From: Acinetobacter pecorum
Lineage (GTDB): Bacteria > Pseudomonadota > Gammaproteobacteria > Pseudomonadales > Moraxellaceae
Length of the DNA stretch: 64,000 nucleotides
Direction: 5' to 3'
Assembly (NCBI RefSeq): GCF_014837015.1
Contig: NZ_JACSPT010000005.1
Location: forward strand, 62,001 to 126,000
Position 1 is the first letter of the stretch. Every line of letters begins with the position of its first letter. Below the pieces are notes generated by a model. It worked only from the letters and a program-made list of their open reading frames with translations, had not been told where the DNA came from and ran no database searches. This document shows, in pieces, positions 51,007 through 61,301 of this stretch. Position numbers and translations under genes: made by a program.

Positions 51007-51390
51007 TCAACTGGAAATCTTATCGTGTTTTTGGTCAAGCAGACTGATATTGCCACGTAGAACATCTGCAAACATCCTCCAGTCCGAGATAAAACTATAT
51101 AGCGGTTGTTTAAAACTGGCCGGTTTATTGCGCTCAAAAATAAAATGACCAACCCAGGCACAGGCATAACCAGACAGCAGCCCATAGGCAAAATATCTAG
51201 GCTTGCCTTGGCGAATGGCTTTGGCAAAACAGTATAGTCCAATGCTACTGCCTGCTACATGCAGACGGCGGCTGACAATATGTCGATGCTCGGTCAAATA
51301 GAAGCGATAAAATTCATGATAATTTTTAATCGGCATCTGTGGCTGAACCGCGACCACATTATTTTTTTCTGGTTGTACTTGTACATTCAT
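51007..51390 (-). CDS. DUF962/Mpo1-like protein
   Basis: 127 residues with the family pattern YLTEHRHIVSRRLHVAGSSI, GYACAWVGHFIFERNKPASF and YSFISDWRMFADVL. Yeast Mpo1 is a 2-hydroxy fatty acid dioxygenase; the conserved His/Glu residues here match. Two membrane-associated hydrophobic stretches. The 328-bp gap to the next gene (51391-51717) holds nothing recognised. Confidence 0.85.
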   Translation of the reverse strand: MNVQVQPEKNNVVAVQPQMPIKNYHEFYRFYLTEHRHIVSRRLHVAGSSIGLYCFAKAIRQGKPRYFAYGLLSGYACAWVGHFIFERNKPASFKQPLYSFISDWRMFADVLRGNISLLDQKHDKISS

Positions 51391-51717
51391 TGCTCATCAT
51401 CCTGACGTTTTTGTTTTACCTTAGCGTATATTTTAGCCAAATAACAGTTTTTTAAATCTGTACTTCTCTGCTTTTCGAATGTCCTCGGGACACCCTGATC
51501 ACTATCATTTGAGGCCCATACGAACCAATAAAAATGAATCTTAAAACTTCTGTTCAAAATTTTTATATTCAGGTCAAGTCTTACATGTATTTTGATTTTG
51601 GTTACAATCTGCTACGCGCACATCAAAACTATAAGTACGTCTGCTGTCCGCCTTTTCATAACCTTATTCAAGTGAAGATTCAGTGCTTGCTTATACTGAA
51701 CAGATAGGATGATTCTC

Positions 51718-53175
51718 ATGGTTGAAGTTGAACTCAAGTTCCAGATTCCTGCGGCACGACGTACTGCGCTGCTTAAGGCACTTGATCCGAAAAAGTCTCA
51801 ACAGATCCAGCTTCAAGCGAAATATTATGATACTGCCGACCGCCAACTTGCCCGGCACGGAGTAGCACTGCGTCAACGTCTGGAAGGCACATGTTGGGTG
51901 CAAACGCTGAAAGCGGCCGGCAAAAGCCATATCGAGCGTTTTGAACATAATCATAACTTAGGAGAACTCGCTACACCTCCAGAATTGAATCTAGATATTT
52001 ACAATGAATATCCCGAAGCTTGGGCAATTCTCAGCAATGCGCTCGGCAATCAGTTTGACCAGCTACAACTCCAGTTCGAAACTGACATTTCCCGTACTTT
52101 AAGGGTGATTGAATATGAAGACACGCAGGTTGAAGTTAGTCTGGATATTGGACAGATTCGCACACAGCATGCCGAGCAACAGGTACATGAAGTCGAGTTC
52201 GAGCTAAAGAATGGTTCCATTCAGCATCTGCTGGCTTTTAGTTTTGAATGGGTCAAGAAATACCAGCTCTGGCTCGATGTCCGCAGCAAGGCCGAAATAG
52301 GTAATTTATTGGCCGCTTCACAGCGGGTTAGTCCTGCGACTCTCAGCAAAGAATTCCAGATCAGTAAAAAAGACAGTGCCAGTAAAACCATGTGCAGTCT
52401 GATTGCACAGCAGATGCAGCATTTATTACCAAATATTGCGGCAATCGCGGATCAGATTGCAGAGCAGGAACATATTGATCAGGCACAACTGGCACTGGAT
52501 CAGCTGCATCTGACCCTGCTGCTGTTCAAAGACTGGCATCCACAGCTTTCCGACAAATGGGCGCATCAGCTGGCGGCTTTTAAGCAGCAATTTGAGCACC
52601 TGCAACATTTACAGCATATGCAAAATAGCCTGGCGGGCTTCCTGCAAAATCCCACTACCACAGAAAACCTGGCTAAAGATATTCTGTATGCTCAGGAGAA
52701 ACTCGCCAATCTGGTCAAGTCCACCCAGAATGTGCATCATTATCTGGAATTGCTGATGTTCAGTTTAAGTGAAAATGAGCATGCCTCACCGGACTTAAAA
52801 ACTGCGGCACAAACCACCTTGCAACAGCAATATAAAGCCCTACAAGAACAAATGAACCAGACGAACATCACGGATTTTGATAGTCTAGATCAATTGGCCA
52901 CCCGGATTCAGGAGCTTAAATTCAGCTTTCCGATTTTAACCACAATCTATGATGTCAAAAATTTGCAAAAATACAGCAAAGCACTGAATGATGCACAACT
53001 GGCAGCCGATGAATATCAAACCTTGGCATCTTCGGCGGTCTATATACAGCAAACTGAGCTGGAAGCGAGTGACTGGTTTGTTCTGGGATGGTTGACTGCC
53101 AAACAGGAGGTTTATGCCCAGAAACTGCTTGAAGCGACCGAACAGTTCCTGGTGAGCCGTAAATTTTTAAAATAA
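51718..53175 (+). CDS. CYTH-CHAD protein with degenerate CHAD
   Basis: 485 residues from ATG 51718 (MVEVELKFQIP); AGGA precedes it. The N-terminal CYTH domain has the ExExK signature (VEVELKF) and KYQLWLDVRSKAEIG. The C-terminal CHAD-like domain has lost conserved basic residues (IDQAQLALDQLHLTLLLF compared with HxxRxxxRRLR). Related to the next gene. CYTH domains hydrolyse triphosphates; CHAD binds polyphosphate. Confidence 0.85.
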   Translation: MVEVELKFQIPAARRTALLKALDPKKSQQIQLQAKYYDTADRQLARHGVALRQRLEGTCWVQTLKAAGKSHIERFEHNHNLGELATPPELNLDIYNEYPEAWAILSNALGNQFDQLQLQFETDISRTLRVIEYEDTQVEVSLDIGQIRTQHAEQQVHEVEFELKNGSIQHLLAFSFEWVKKYQLWLDVRSKAEIGNLLAASQRVSPATLSKEFQISKKDSASKTMCSLIAQQMQHLLPNIAAIADQIAEQEHIDQAQLALDQLHLTLLLFKDWHPQLSDKWAHQLAAFKQQFEHLQHLQHMQNSLAGFLQNPTTTENLAKDILYAQEKLANLVKSTQNVHHYLELLMFSLSENEHASPDLKTAAQTTLQQQYKALQEQMNQTNITDFDSLDQLATRIQELKFSFPILTTIYDVKNLQKYSKALNDAQLAADEYQTLASSAVYIQQTELEASDWFVLGWLTAKQEVYAQKLLEATEQFLVSRKFLK

Positions 53176-53209
53176 TTATATTGAAATAAATTTCACAAGA
53201 AATAGCTTA

Positions 53210-53237
53210 AGCACACCTTCTGTAGTGTGCTTTTTTT
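53210..53237 (+). terminator. Terminator after the first CYTH gene
   Basis: AGCACAC/GTGTGCT, 7-bp stem followed by seven T. Confidence 0.85.
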
Positions 53238-53316
53238 GTTGCAGAAGCACATCACAACCTTGCTAATCTTTGGGCTATATTAATCTGTAAACCCAACATC
53301 GCGGAGGAATAACCCG

Positions 53317-54771
53317 ATGGCAGAAATAGAACTCAAATTCCAGATCCCACCCCAGTCCCGGGTACAATTTGAGCAGGACATTCAGAAACTTCAGCCGACT
53401 CGGCATCGCTTGTGTGCAAGATACTTTGACACTGAAGCACAGCAATTACAACAACATCAGATTGCACTCCGACAACGTCTGGAAGACCAGCAATGGATTC
53501 AGACACTGAAAGCAGCGACTGAGCATCACTTTGAACGTTTTGAACTTGAACATGAGTTAAAAAGCCCTCCTGAACATTGTGACTTTCAGTTATACCGCAA
53601 ACATAAACCGGCCAAAAAAATACTGAAACAGGCGCTTGGTGATTTGGAGACGCCCCTCATTCTGCAATTTGAAACAGATGTCGCGCGATATGTACTCACA
53701 GAAAGCCATCTGGACAGCCAGATTGAGATTGCTTTTGATGTCGGTGAAATTCGCCACAATAATCAAACCATTGATATTTATGAGGTTGAATTTGAACTTA
53801 AATCCGGTCAATTGATTGAGTTAATTGATTTCATTCAGCCTTGGGTACAACGTTATGCTTTATGGCTAGATACCCGGAGCAAATCGGAACGCGGCTATAC
53901 CTTGTTACAGGAGGAAGATAATCTTCCGGTTCAGTATCAGCTTCCCTTAGTGCTTGAACAGAAAGACCAGGTCAGCACGATTTTGCAAAAGATTGTTGCC
54001 AATTGCCTGGCTCATCTTTTCCCCAATGCTACTGCAATTGCAGCCGAAACTTATAATAGTGATCATGTGCATCAGGCACGTGTCGCGATTCGGCGTTTGC
54101 GCAGCGCATTTAAAATTTTCCAGTCCGTGACCGAGCATGTGCAGCCTGAATGGCAGGAACAGCTGCGGGATATTTTCCAGCAGCTCGGTTCTACCCGAGA
54201 TCGGGATGCTCTGGCAGAAAGCCTGATTCCACAACTGGAAAAAGCAGGTTCCCCCCTATTGAAATTGCCGCCACACTCACAAAAACCGCCTGATATTAGT
54301 GCGTTGTTCAGAAATCCTGCTACCGTAACATTAATGCTGCAACTGCTCTGTTTTAGCCAGGAGGAAATGCAGGACAAGACCCGATCTTCTCATAAGATAT
54401 TACGTAAAGGTCTGAGCAAGCTGCATCAGCAAATTTGTGAGGATGCCAAGAACTATCAGGAACTGGATATTGAATCCCGGCATCGGACACGCAAACGGGT
54501 CAAGCGCTTACGCTATAACGTAGAATTCCTGCAAAGCTTATTTCCCGAAAAAGAGGTGAAAGCTTATTTGAAAGCTTTAAAACCCTTGCAGGAAAGCCTC
54601 GGGCATTATAATGACCTATTTGTGGCCCAAGAGCTATTCAGACCTTACGTCAAACAACAGGGCAAGGCCTGGTTTGTGCTGGGCTGGATAAGCGCGGAGC
54701 AACAGCGTTTGTCGAGCGAAGCAGCAGAACGTTTACAGCAGTTTGCCGAAAATACCAAGCCCTTCTGGTAA
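53317..54771 (+). CDS. CYTH-CHAD protein with intact CHAD
   Basis: 484 residues, tandem paralogue of the preceding gene. CYTH: MAEIELKFQIP and YEVEFELKSG; CHAD: VHQARVAIRRLRSAFKIF and HRTRKRVKRLRYNVEFL with the conserved His and Arg/Lys pattern. Likely a polyphosphate-associated triphosphatase. GGAGGA precedes the ATG. Confidence 0.9.
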   Translation: MAEIELKFQIPPQSRVQFEQDIQKLQPTRHRLCARYFDTEAQQLQQHQIALRQRLEDQQWIQTLKAATEHHFERFELEHELKSPPEHCDFQLYRKHKPAKKILKQALGDLETPLILQFETDVARYVLTESHLDSQIEIAFDVGEIRHNNQTIDIYEVEFELKSGQLIELIDFIQPWVQRYALWLDTRSKSERGYTLLQEEDNLPVQYQLPLVLEQKDQVSTILQKIVANCLAHLFPNATAIAAETYNSDHVHQARVAIRRLRSAFKIFQSVTEHVQPEWQEQLRDIFQQLGSTRDRDALAESLIPQLEKAGSPLLKLPPHSQKPPDISALFRNPATVTLMLQLLCFSQEEMQDKTRSSHKILRKGLSKLHQQICEDAKNYQELDIESRHRTRKRVKRLRYNVEFLQSLFPEKEVKAYLKALKPLQESLGHYNDLFVAQELFRPYVKQQGKAWFVLGWISAEQQRLSSEAAERLQQFAENTKPFW

Positions 54772-54783
54772 GACGGGCTTGGT
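54754..54783. terminator. Convergent hairpin across the CYTH gene stop
   Basis: ACCAAGCCC/GGGCTTGGT, 9-bp stem with the stop codon in the loop; between two convergent genes. Only weak T-run. Confidence 0.45.
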
Positions 54784-54790
54784 CACTGCT

Positions 54791-55432
54791 CTACCGATAT
54801 TTGCCGAATACTTTCCAGATATGGTTGTCTGCCAGAGGATCGTTATAACTGTCACTACGCTGCTTGCGTGGCTTATCGCGTGCATCGATCAGCTCAAAAT
54901 GTGGCTCGACACTCAGTACAATCCCATTGACGTAAAAACGGGTGCGCGTATATTCACTCTGGCCATGCTGAAACACATAAGTGCGCAGATCAACAAATTC
55001 ACGGTGTGCCACTAATGCTGCGGTATCGTCACTATCCAGCCACTGCCGCATGGCTGCAACCTGCTCGGGTTCGAACTGGCCGCATTTTTCGATCAGGCTG
55101 GCGACCCCACGAAAAGTTTTGGATTCTTTGGCACGGGTTTTATTGATCCGGATCCGGTCAACATGAAAGTAAAATAGCGGCAGGTTTAAATGGCTCGGCA
55201 AATGGATCGCATCCAAGATTTCATCTTCCATAAAAGGCTGAAACAGATCCTGTGCCCTTTCAATCAGACCGAGCCACTGACTATAGTATTCGTCTACCTG
55301 TGACTGGCTGCCATAATAAATCGGCAAGCCTTCAACATTGGCCAGATTTGCCGGTGGCCAGATATTCTGGCGCAATAAGGCAATATCACTTTTTAGACTT
55401 TGTACCGCAATCGCATCCTGCATGGCATTCAC
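54791..55432 (-). CDS. Conserved protein, unknown function, 213 aa
   Basis: Starts MNAMQDAIAVQSLKSDIALL, soluble and mixed helical. A strand-rich C-terminal part (RTRFYVNGIVLSVEPHFELI) is visible. No family recognised; convergent with the CYTH-CHAD gene and divergent from the DUF3144 gene. Confidence 0.75.
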   Translation of the reverse strand: MNAMQDAIAVQSLKSDIALLRQNIWPPANLANVEGLPIYYGSQSQVDEYYSQWLGLIERAQDLFQPFMEDEILDAIHLPSHLNLPLFYFHVDRIRINKTRAKESKTFRGVASLIEKCGQFEPEQVAAMRQWLDSDDTAALVAHREFVDLRTYVFQHGQSEYTRTRFYVNGIVLSVEPHFELIDARDKPRKQRSDSYNDPLADNHIWKVFGKYR

Positions 55433-55533
55433 TTTTATATGCTTAGGCTATTTTTAGATTAAGGCAAAGGTTTAGTTTCTGCAAGGCTTTGCCTATAATT
55501 AGCGATTGAGATTTTAATGTTAGGAACAAATTC

Positions 55534-55935
55534 ATGGTTCAAAAGATTGAAGCAACCGATGTAACCGAAGAAGAAGCGTTAAATGCGGCATTCTTTGAAC
55601 GTGCTGATGAATTTATTCAACAAGCCAACGAGTTTTGTCGCGTAGAAAAAGGCTCACAGGAAAAACCAAGCGATAAGCGCGGTCAAGTCAGTGCAGCGAT
55701 GTTATTTGGTACTGCCCGTTTCAATACCTGGGTGGCCGCAAATAATTTTAAAGATGGCAACGAGATGCGTGATGCCAAAGATCAGGTCATGTCTTATATC
55801 TTGCAGCAATTTCAAATGATGCTGGAAGATAACTATGATGAATACTGTGAACAGTTCGAAAACTATTTGCGTTTCCGTCACAATGAAGAGTTTCATGCCA
55901 ACAAGCATAACCATGATCACAAGCACGATCATTGA
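55534..55935 (+). CDS. DUF3144 protein with His-rich tail
   Basis: 133 residues. Core (about 15-118) matches DUF3144: FFERADEFIQQANEFCRVEK, AAMLFGTARFNTWVAANNFK. The end, HANKHNHDHKHDH, is a histidine tail that could bind metal. Cytoplasmic; function unknown. Followed by a terminator. Confidence 0.85.
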   Translation: MVQKIEATDVTEEEALNAAFFERADEFIQQANEFCRVEKGSQEKPSDKRGQVSAAMLFGTARFNTWVAANNFKDGNEMRDAKDQVMSYILQQFQMMLEDNYDEYCEQFENYLRFRHNEEFHANKHNHDHKHDH

Positions 55936-55947
55936 TGAAAATATGAA

Positions 55948-55970
55948 AAGCCCCGCGGGGCTTTTTTATT
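55948..55970 (+). terminator. Terminator after the DUF3144 gene
   Basis: AAGCCCCGCGGGGCTT palindrome followed by TTTT. Confidence 0.85.
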
Positions 55971-56052
55971 TGTTGTCATTTATCATATTGACTTTAAAAT
56001 GATTTTAGCACTATATGAATTGAATAATAAATAAACTAAAACAAGGCAGAGC

Positions 56053-57117
56053 ATGCAGCAACTTCCCTTCCCAATCATTGACCCACATATTCACCAATGG
56101 GATCCGTACAACACCCCACATGCCGCAGCGCTCGCGGTAAAGCTGTTTGGCAAACATCCTAGATTGCTGGACAAGATGGTTCGACTGTTAAAACCCAAAG
56201 ATGTCATTGAAACCATTGGCCTGACCCAGCACCTGACTGCACCCTACCTGCCTGCAAATTACAAGAGAGATGCAGGACATTATGAAGTGGAGCAAGTTGT
56301 GCATGTTGAGGCCAGCTGGCATGACCATAAAGGCACAGGCGTGGTGGATGAAACCCGTTTCATCGCTGGACTTCCTTTTGATCAGTATAATATCCGGTTA
56401 GGTGGAATTGTCGCCACGGCAGATCCACGGCAGAAAAATTTTAAACAGTTAATTGAATTGCATCGCGAAGCTTCTCCCAAATTTCGCGGCATCCGTAAAA
56501 TGGCTGCGGTACATCCAGATAAAGGGATTCATGCCTGGACCGATGAACCGCATCTATATCGCAACACAGATTTCCTGAAGGGCTTTGAAGAACTGGCCAG
56601 GCAAGATTTAAGCTTTGATGCCTGGGTGTACTCTACCCAGATTTCAGATGTTACTGCGCTGGCCAAAGCCTTTCCTGAAACGCCCATCGTGCTAGATCAT
56701 CTTGGTACGCCCGCAGGTTTATTTGGCAAGGTGGGCAAAGCTACAGGTAAGACCAAACAAGATCGCACCCAGATATTTGCAGACTGGAAATATCAGTTGG
56801 CAGAACTGGCCGAATGCAAAAATGTATCGACCAAAATGTCTGGTCTGTTTATGCCAGTCTTGGGACATGATTTTCACACGCAAAAACGGCTGGCAACTAA
56901 ACAGGAATTAGTCGAATGTGCCGCACCCCTGATCCAGCATGCTTTATACTGCTTTGGGTCTGGGCGCGTGATGTTTGCATCCAACTTCCCAATGGACAGT
57001 GTCAGCAGCTCACTCACCAACATTATTGATGCCTTTAGCGATATTGTTCAGTATTATGATGAAAACGCGTTAAAGCCGATCTTTTATGAAAATGCTAAAC
57101 GTTTTTATCGACTTTGA
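56053..57117 (+). CDS. Amidohydrolase (COG3618 type)
   Basis: 354 residues. Metal-binding IIDPHIHQWDP at the start, VVHVEASWHDH, a barrel Asp/His in PIVLDHLGTPAG, and ASNFPMDS near the end mark the TIM-barrel amidohydrolase_2 family (lactonase/decarboxylase-like). Substrate unknown. A small membrane protein gene follows directly. Confidence 0.85.
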   Translation: MQQLPFPIIDPHIHQWDPYNTPHAAALAVKLFGKHPRLLDKMVRLLKPKDVIETIGLTQHLTAPYLPANYKRDAGHYEVEQVVHVEASWHDHKGTGVVDETRFIAGLPFDQYNIRLGGIVATADPRQKNFKQLIELHREASPKFRGIRKMAAVHPDKGIHAWTDEPHLYRNTDFLKGFEELARQDLSFDAWVYSTQISDVTALAKAFPETPIVLDHLGTPAGLFGKVGKATGKTKQDRTQIFADWKYQLAELAECKNVSTKMSGLFMPVLGHDFHTQKRLATKQELVECAAPLIQHALYCFGSGRVMFASNFPMDSVSSSLTNIIDAFSDIVQYYDENALKPIFYENAKRFYRL

Positions 57118-57399
57118 GTGAATGAGGACATGTTAAGTTGGATAACAGATCCCATTCTAAATACGCCTTCAGGCAAAGGACTTTGTATTTTACTCAATAT
57201 TATTTCAAGCTGGATAATGTCTTATTATTATCAAATGGTGATCCATCATTCTTTTGATCGAGATATTGCTTTCGTTTCAGCTTTGATTGGCTGTGGAATA
57301 TTGATTTTTCTTCTTATTGTATCTGTTTGGAGTCTGCCCTTATCTATTATCCTTGCTGGCATAATCGGAGGGGTTATTTTTAGCCATAGAGCAATCTAG
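57118..57399 (+). CDS. Small membrane protein, up to 93 aa
   Basis: GTG start at 57118 (immediately after the upstream stop) or ATG at 57130. Three hydrophobic stretches (GLCILLNIISSWIMSYYYQM, FVSALIGCGILIFLLIVSVW, LSIILAGIIGGVIF). No family recognised; probable translational coupling with the amidohydrolase. Confidence 0.7.
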   Translation: MNEDMLSWITDPILNTPSGKGLCILLNIISSWIMSYYYQMVIHHSFDRDIAFVSALIGCGILIFLLIVSVWSLPLSIILAGIIGGVIFSHRAI

Positions 57400-57420
57400 A
57401 ACATAAAGCTCAAATAAATA

Positions 57421-57446
57421 AAAATCCCCTCACTTGAGAGGATTTT
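57421..57446. terminator. Bidirectional terminator
   Basis: AAAATCCCCTC-ACTT-GAGAGGATTTT, between convergent genes, with A- and T-runs. Confidence 0.85.
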
Positions 57447-57454
57447 TTTCAACA

Positions 57455-60226
57455 CTATGATGTTTTCACTTGCTTCCCATATTGATCGGCCATCACTTCA
57501 ACCAGCTGGTTGGGCTTGATGTATTTTTTAATCATGGCATCAATATCAGCTTTACTCAGTTTAGCAATCGCCTGATCACGTTTTTCCCGGTAAACCAGAT
57601 TACGGTCTTTTTCCAGCTGTGGAATCAGCATAGTATGAATACGGCGATCATCCTCGAGTGCAGTTAAACGCTGTTTCAAGATACTGGCTTTTGCCGCTTC
57701 GACTTCCTGTTCAGTCACGCCACGTGTCAGCAGTTCATTCAGTACCTTATGCACTGCCTGAGAAACCTGTGCGGATTTTCCAGCCGTATAATTGGCACTA
57801 ATCATCATGGCGCCCACATCTGCCCATTCATCGAGTTGCACATCCGCACTAAAACCATAGACCAGGGCATTTTTCTCGCGTAGTTCTTGTGCCAGTCGTG
57901 ACGATAACTGTGAATCACCCAGAATATAACGAAATACCTGTAATGCAGGTGCATCGGCATGATCTGCACCGACCGGCATGCTCATGAATGCCTCATAACT
58001 CCCGAATTCACGCTGCTCGGACAAAGCATGAATTTTCTGGGCTGGGTAGCTTCGATATTCCGATTTCAGACGATCATAAGGCTGTGCAGCTTTCCAGTCT
58101 GAAAAACTATTTTTCAGTACATTTTGCATCGATTTCGGATTAAATTCACCCGTAACCGCAATTTGCGCATGCTGGGTTTTTAAAAACTGCTGATACAGTG
58201 CCACAACCTGTTCGCGAGTCACTTTCTGATACTGTTTTTTGGCCAGTTCAGGCTCGAAATGGAAACGCAGATCGCCAGGCTGATAGATCTCGATCGTTCG
58301 GGCCATCGTCAAGCTCGACACCGTATCTGGTTCGGTATAAGGACGATCCAGGCTGGATAAAATTTGCCCCTTGATCAAGTCAAACTGGCTTTGCTCAAAT
58401 GTAGGGGCTTTCAGCACATCAACCACATACTGGAAAAACTCTTCAAACTTTTCTTTTTTAGCGCTGATTTGCAAGGTCAGGCCATTACTGGATGCACTGG
58501 CAGTCGCAGAACCACCTACCTCAATAATTTTATCGGCAATCTGCTGCAGACTCTGGTCTTTTGATGCGCGTAACAATAAGTAAGCCGTCAGATCCAGAAT
58601 CTCACCCTTATTCATCAGGCTTTGTGCAGTACCAAAATCTAGAGAAATTGTGGCATAGACTTTATCATCGCGTGTAGTGGTCGGAAACAGCGCATATTTA
58701 ATGCCATTTTTTAACTTGCCACGCTGAATCTGTTTGTCTTTACTATGCAAATACTGTTTGGACTGCTGTATATATTGTTTTACTTCAGCCTGATAGACAC
58801 TGACATCTTTCAGTGGCTCTTCTGCTTGCACCTGCTGATCCAGGGTTTTTGCCGGTGCTTCTGTTTGTGCAAGTTCCTGTGCTTTCTTCTGATCTTCCGG
58901 TGTAGGTAAGATATTGCCAGAAATACGGTATTCAGGTTTAAAGAAGTTCTTAAAGTCCTGATTGACCTGATTCACACTCAGGCTTTGAATTGCGTTCAGA
59001 TCTTTAAAATACTTGCTCCAGTCACCCGAATACGTCACAGCATAATCACTTAAACGTGAACCCAAAGCAGTCGCGCTACTTTTAATATTATCTGCCTGAT
59101 TCCGGGTCAGATTTTTAGCCCGATCCAGTTCTGCCTGAGTAAAAGGCTGGTTCTTTTCTACCCCCTGAATCAGCCCCTGTTCAATATCCTGTGGCTGATG
59201 ATTCGGGGCATAGATTGCCCCCATAAACACCAGATTGAAGTCTTTATCAAGCCAGGTACTGGATTGCACCGCTGTTGACTTCCCAGTTTCCACCATACTC
59301 TGATAGAGATGCCCACTTGGCTGCAAAGTATAGAGCGTTGGCGAAACAGCCAAAGCCGTTTTAATGTTTTCTTCTGATTGGTTTAAATAAATATTAAACC
59401 TTGCCAGATCACTACCTTTTCGCACGGTAAATTCACGCTGTTTGATCTGCTCGGGTTTAAGCGCCGGCACTTTCACTTGCGCCGGTACATTTCGGGACTG
59501 AATCGGACTGAAATGCGTATCCAGCTGTTTTAATACCTCTGCCTTGTCAAACTTGCCCGAAATCACCATAAAGGCATTATTCGGTGCATACCATTGACGG
59601 TAAAAACGGTTTAATTCCTGCATATTGATAGATTGCAGTTCATTCAGATCACCAATCGGCAAACGGCCTAAATACTGATTACCATAGGCCGATTTAAATA
59701 CCTGATCGATCAATACCGAAAATGGCTGGTCCAGCCGGATTTCACGCTCACGTTTTACAATATCAATTTCAGTCGGTACATATTTTTCCTGAAGCACCAG
59801 CTTGTCCATGCGTTCGGCTTCCAGAAAAATGACTTCACTTAACGCTGTTTTTTCAGGACGGATCACATTGGTATATTTGGTCGAGTAATAGTCGGTACTG
59901 GCATTGGTCATCAAGGCGTATTGATCCAGTCGGCGCTGGAACTCATCCCCTTTGACATTTTCTGTACCTTTAAAGGCCAAATGTTCCAGCAGATGGGCCA
60001 GTCCGCCCTTACCTTGAGGATCGTTCAGGGAACCGGTCAGATAGACCGTATTCATAAAAATCTTATTTTCTTTATCATTCGGAGCCAGAATAATACGTAG
60101 TCCGTTATCTAGTCGATATTCTTCAACATTTTGTTCACTTTTCACCAACACAGGTTGTGCAAAACTCAGCACACTACAGCCAGACAATGTGATAGCCAGA
60201 CTTAAATTTTTATAACGTAGCAACAT
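57455..60226 (-). CDS. M16 family zinc metallopeptidase
   Basis: 923 residues with signal peptide; the N-terminus has both an LSGC lipobox-like motif and an AQP cleavage site. Active N-terminal unit has HLLEHLAFKG (HxxEH) with downstream Glu in IFLEAERMDKL. A second, inactive M16 unit forms the C-terminal half. Periplasmic or outer-membrane protease, pitrilysin-type. Confidence 0.9.
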   Translation of the reverse strand: MLLRYKNLSLAITLSGCSVLSFAQPVLVKSEQNVEEYRLDNGLRIILAPNDKENKIFMNTVYLTGSLNDPQGKGGLAHLLEHLAFKGTENVKGDEFQRRLDQYALMTNASTDYYSTKYTNVIRPEKTALSEVIFLEAERMDKLVLQEKYVPTEIDIVKREREIRLDQPFSVLIDQVFKSAYGNQYLGRLPIGDLNELQSINMQELNRFYRQWYAPNNAFMVISGKFDKAEVLKQLDTHFSPIQSRNVPAQVKVPALKPEQIKQREFTVRKGSDLARFNIYLNQSEENIKTALAVSPTLYTLQPSGHLYQSMVETGKSTAVQSSTWLDKDFNLVFMGAIYAPNHQPQDIEQGLIQGVEKNQPFTQAELDRAKNLTRNQADNIKSSATALGSRLSDYAVTYSGDWSKYFKDLNAIQSLSVNQVNQDFKNFFKPEYRISGNILPTPEDQKKAQELAQTEAPAKTLDQQVQAEEPLKDVSVYQAEVKQYIQQSKQYLHSKDKQIQRGKLKNGIKYALFPTTTRDDKVYATISLDFGTAQSLMNKGEILDLTAYLLLRASKDQSLQQIADKIIEVGGSATASASSNGLTLQISAKKEKFEEFFQYVVDVLKAPTFEQSQFDLIKGQILSSLDRPYTEPDTVSSLTMARTIEIYQPGDLRFHFEPELAKKQYQKVTREQVVALYQQFLKTQHAQIAVTGEFNPKSMQNVLKNSFSDWKAAQPYDRLKSEYRSYPAQKIHALSEQREFGSYEAFMSMPVGADHADAPALQVFRYILGDSQLSSRLAQELREKNALVYGFSADVQLDEWADVGAMMISANYTAGKSAQVSQAVHKVLNELLTRGVTEQEVEAAKASILKQRLTALEDDRRIHTMLIPQLEKDRNLVYREKRDQAIAKLSKADIDAMIKKYIKPNQLVEVMADQYGKQVKTS

Positions 60227-60361
60227 TATTCATCCAAATTATAAAGGTAAATTTTTATTCATGCTCATCTTGGAAAATGATTCTTTTACCAAATAGCCTA
60301 TTCCAAGCCGACTCATCAAAATAACATGTCGCCTCATCTGACAACATGTATATCTATGTCA

Positions 60362-61183
60362 TTAAATATAAATTTCTGCCTGCATATATAATTTCCCATA
60401 ACCTGAAATTTCAATACGCTCCTGATCTTGCAAGGCACAATACAGTACGCCACCACGTGCTGATGCCTGATAGGCGACCAGTTCATTTTTACCCAGTTTT
60501 TCGGCCCACAGCGGTGCAATTCCGGTGTGAATCGAACCGGTTACCGGATCTTCATTGATGCCATTACTCGGTGCAAAATAACGTGAAATACAGTCGTATT
60601 GCGTATCTTGTGAAGTAATTGCGACATCTAAACAGGTATTTTGAGCAGTAATGGCTGTACGCTTACCATTCAACTGTTTAAGCAGTTCAAAATCAGGCGT
60701 TTCATCCAGCACATCCTGTACCGATTCATATTCAACAATATAGCCCTGTGTATTCAGATAAACCTGTTTAAACGGTTTATTCAGGGCCTGTCTTAAAGCT
60801 TCAGGATATTCAGCAACTGGCTCTGCACGACGGATTGGAAAATTCATTCTGATCTTGCCATCTGCATCCTGACTGACCACAAAAATACCTAAATCTTTCA
60901 CATGAAAATAAATCGTTTTCCCTGTACCAAACTGATTGAATAATACAAAACTGCTGGCCAATGTCGCATGACCACAAAAATCCACTTCCCTGGTTGGGGT
61001 AAACCAGCGAATGGCATAATTCTCGTTATCCATCACTTTAACAAAAGCTGTTTCAGACAAATTATTCTCCAGTGCGATATTTTGCATCAGCTCATTTTCG
61101 AGCCAATCCTCCAGTACAATCACGGCGGCTGGATTGCCTTTAAACAATTCTGTAGTAAACGCATCGACTTGGTACATTTTCAT
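60362..61183 (-). CDS. PhzF-family isomerase/epimerase-like protein
   Basis: 273 residues from ATG 61183 (MKMYQVDAFTTELFKGNPAA) with AGGAA upstream; an ATG 7 codons earlier is also possible. PhzF motifs: FKGNPAAVIVL, NLSETAFV, FTPTREVDFCGHATLA, and NEDPVTGSIHTGIAPLW. Fold like diaminopimelate epimerase. Substrate unknown. Confidence 0.9.
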   Translation of the reverse strand: MKMYQVDAFTTELFKGNPAAVIVLEDWLENELMQNIALENNLSETAFVKVMDNENYAIRWFTPTREVDFCGHATLASSFVLFNQFGTGKTIYFHVKDLGIFVVSQDADGKIRMNFPIRRAEPVAEYPEALRQALNKPFKQVYLNTQGYIVEYESVQDVLDETPDFELLKQLNGKRTAITAQNTCLDVAITSQDTQYDCISRYFAPSNGINEDPVTGSIHTGIAPLWAEKLGKNELVAYQASARGGVLYCALQDQERIEISGYGKLYMQAEIYI

Positions 61184-61301
61184 TTTTTGAATTCCTGAAT
61201 TCACGATCTCTAGTTTAAAAGCTTTTTTGCAAGAATAAACTTGAATATGTTAATGATCTCATTAATCTAGCCTATTAAATAAATAGAGCAAATGGTGCTG
61301 C

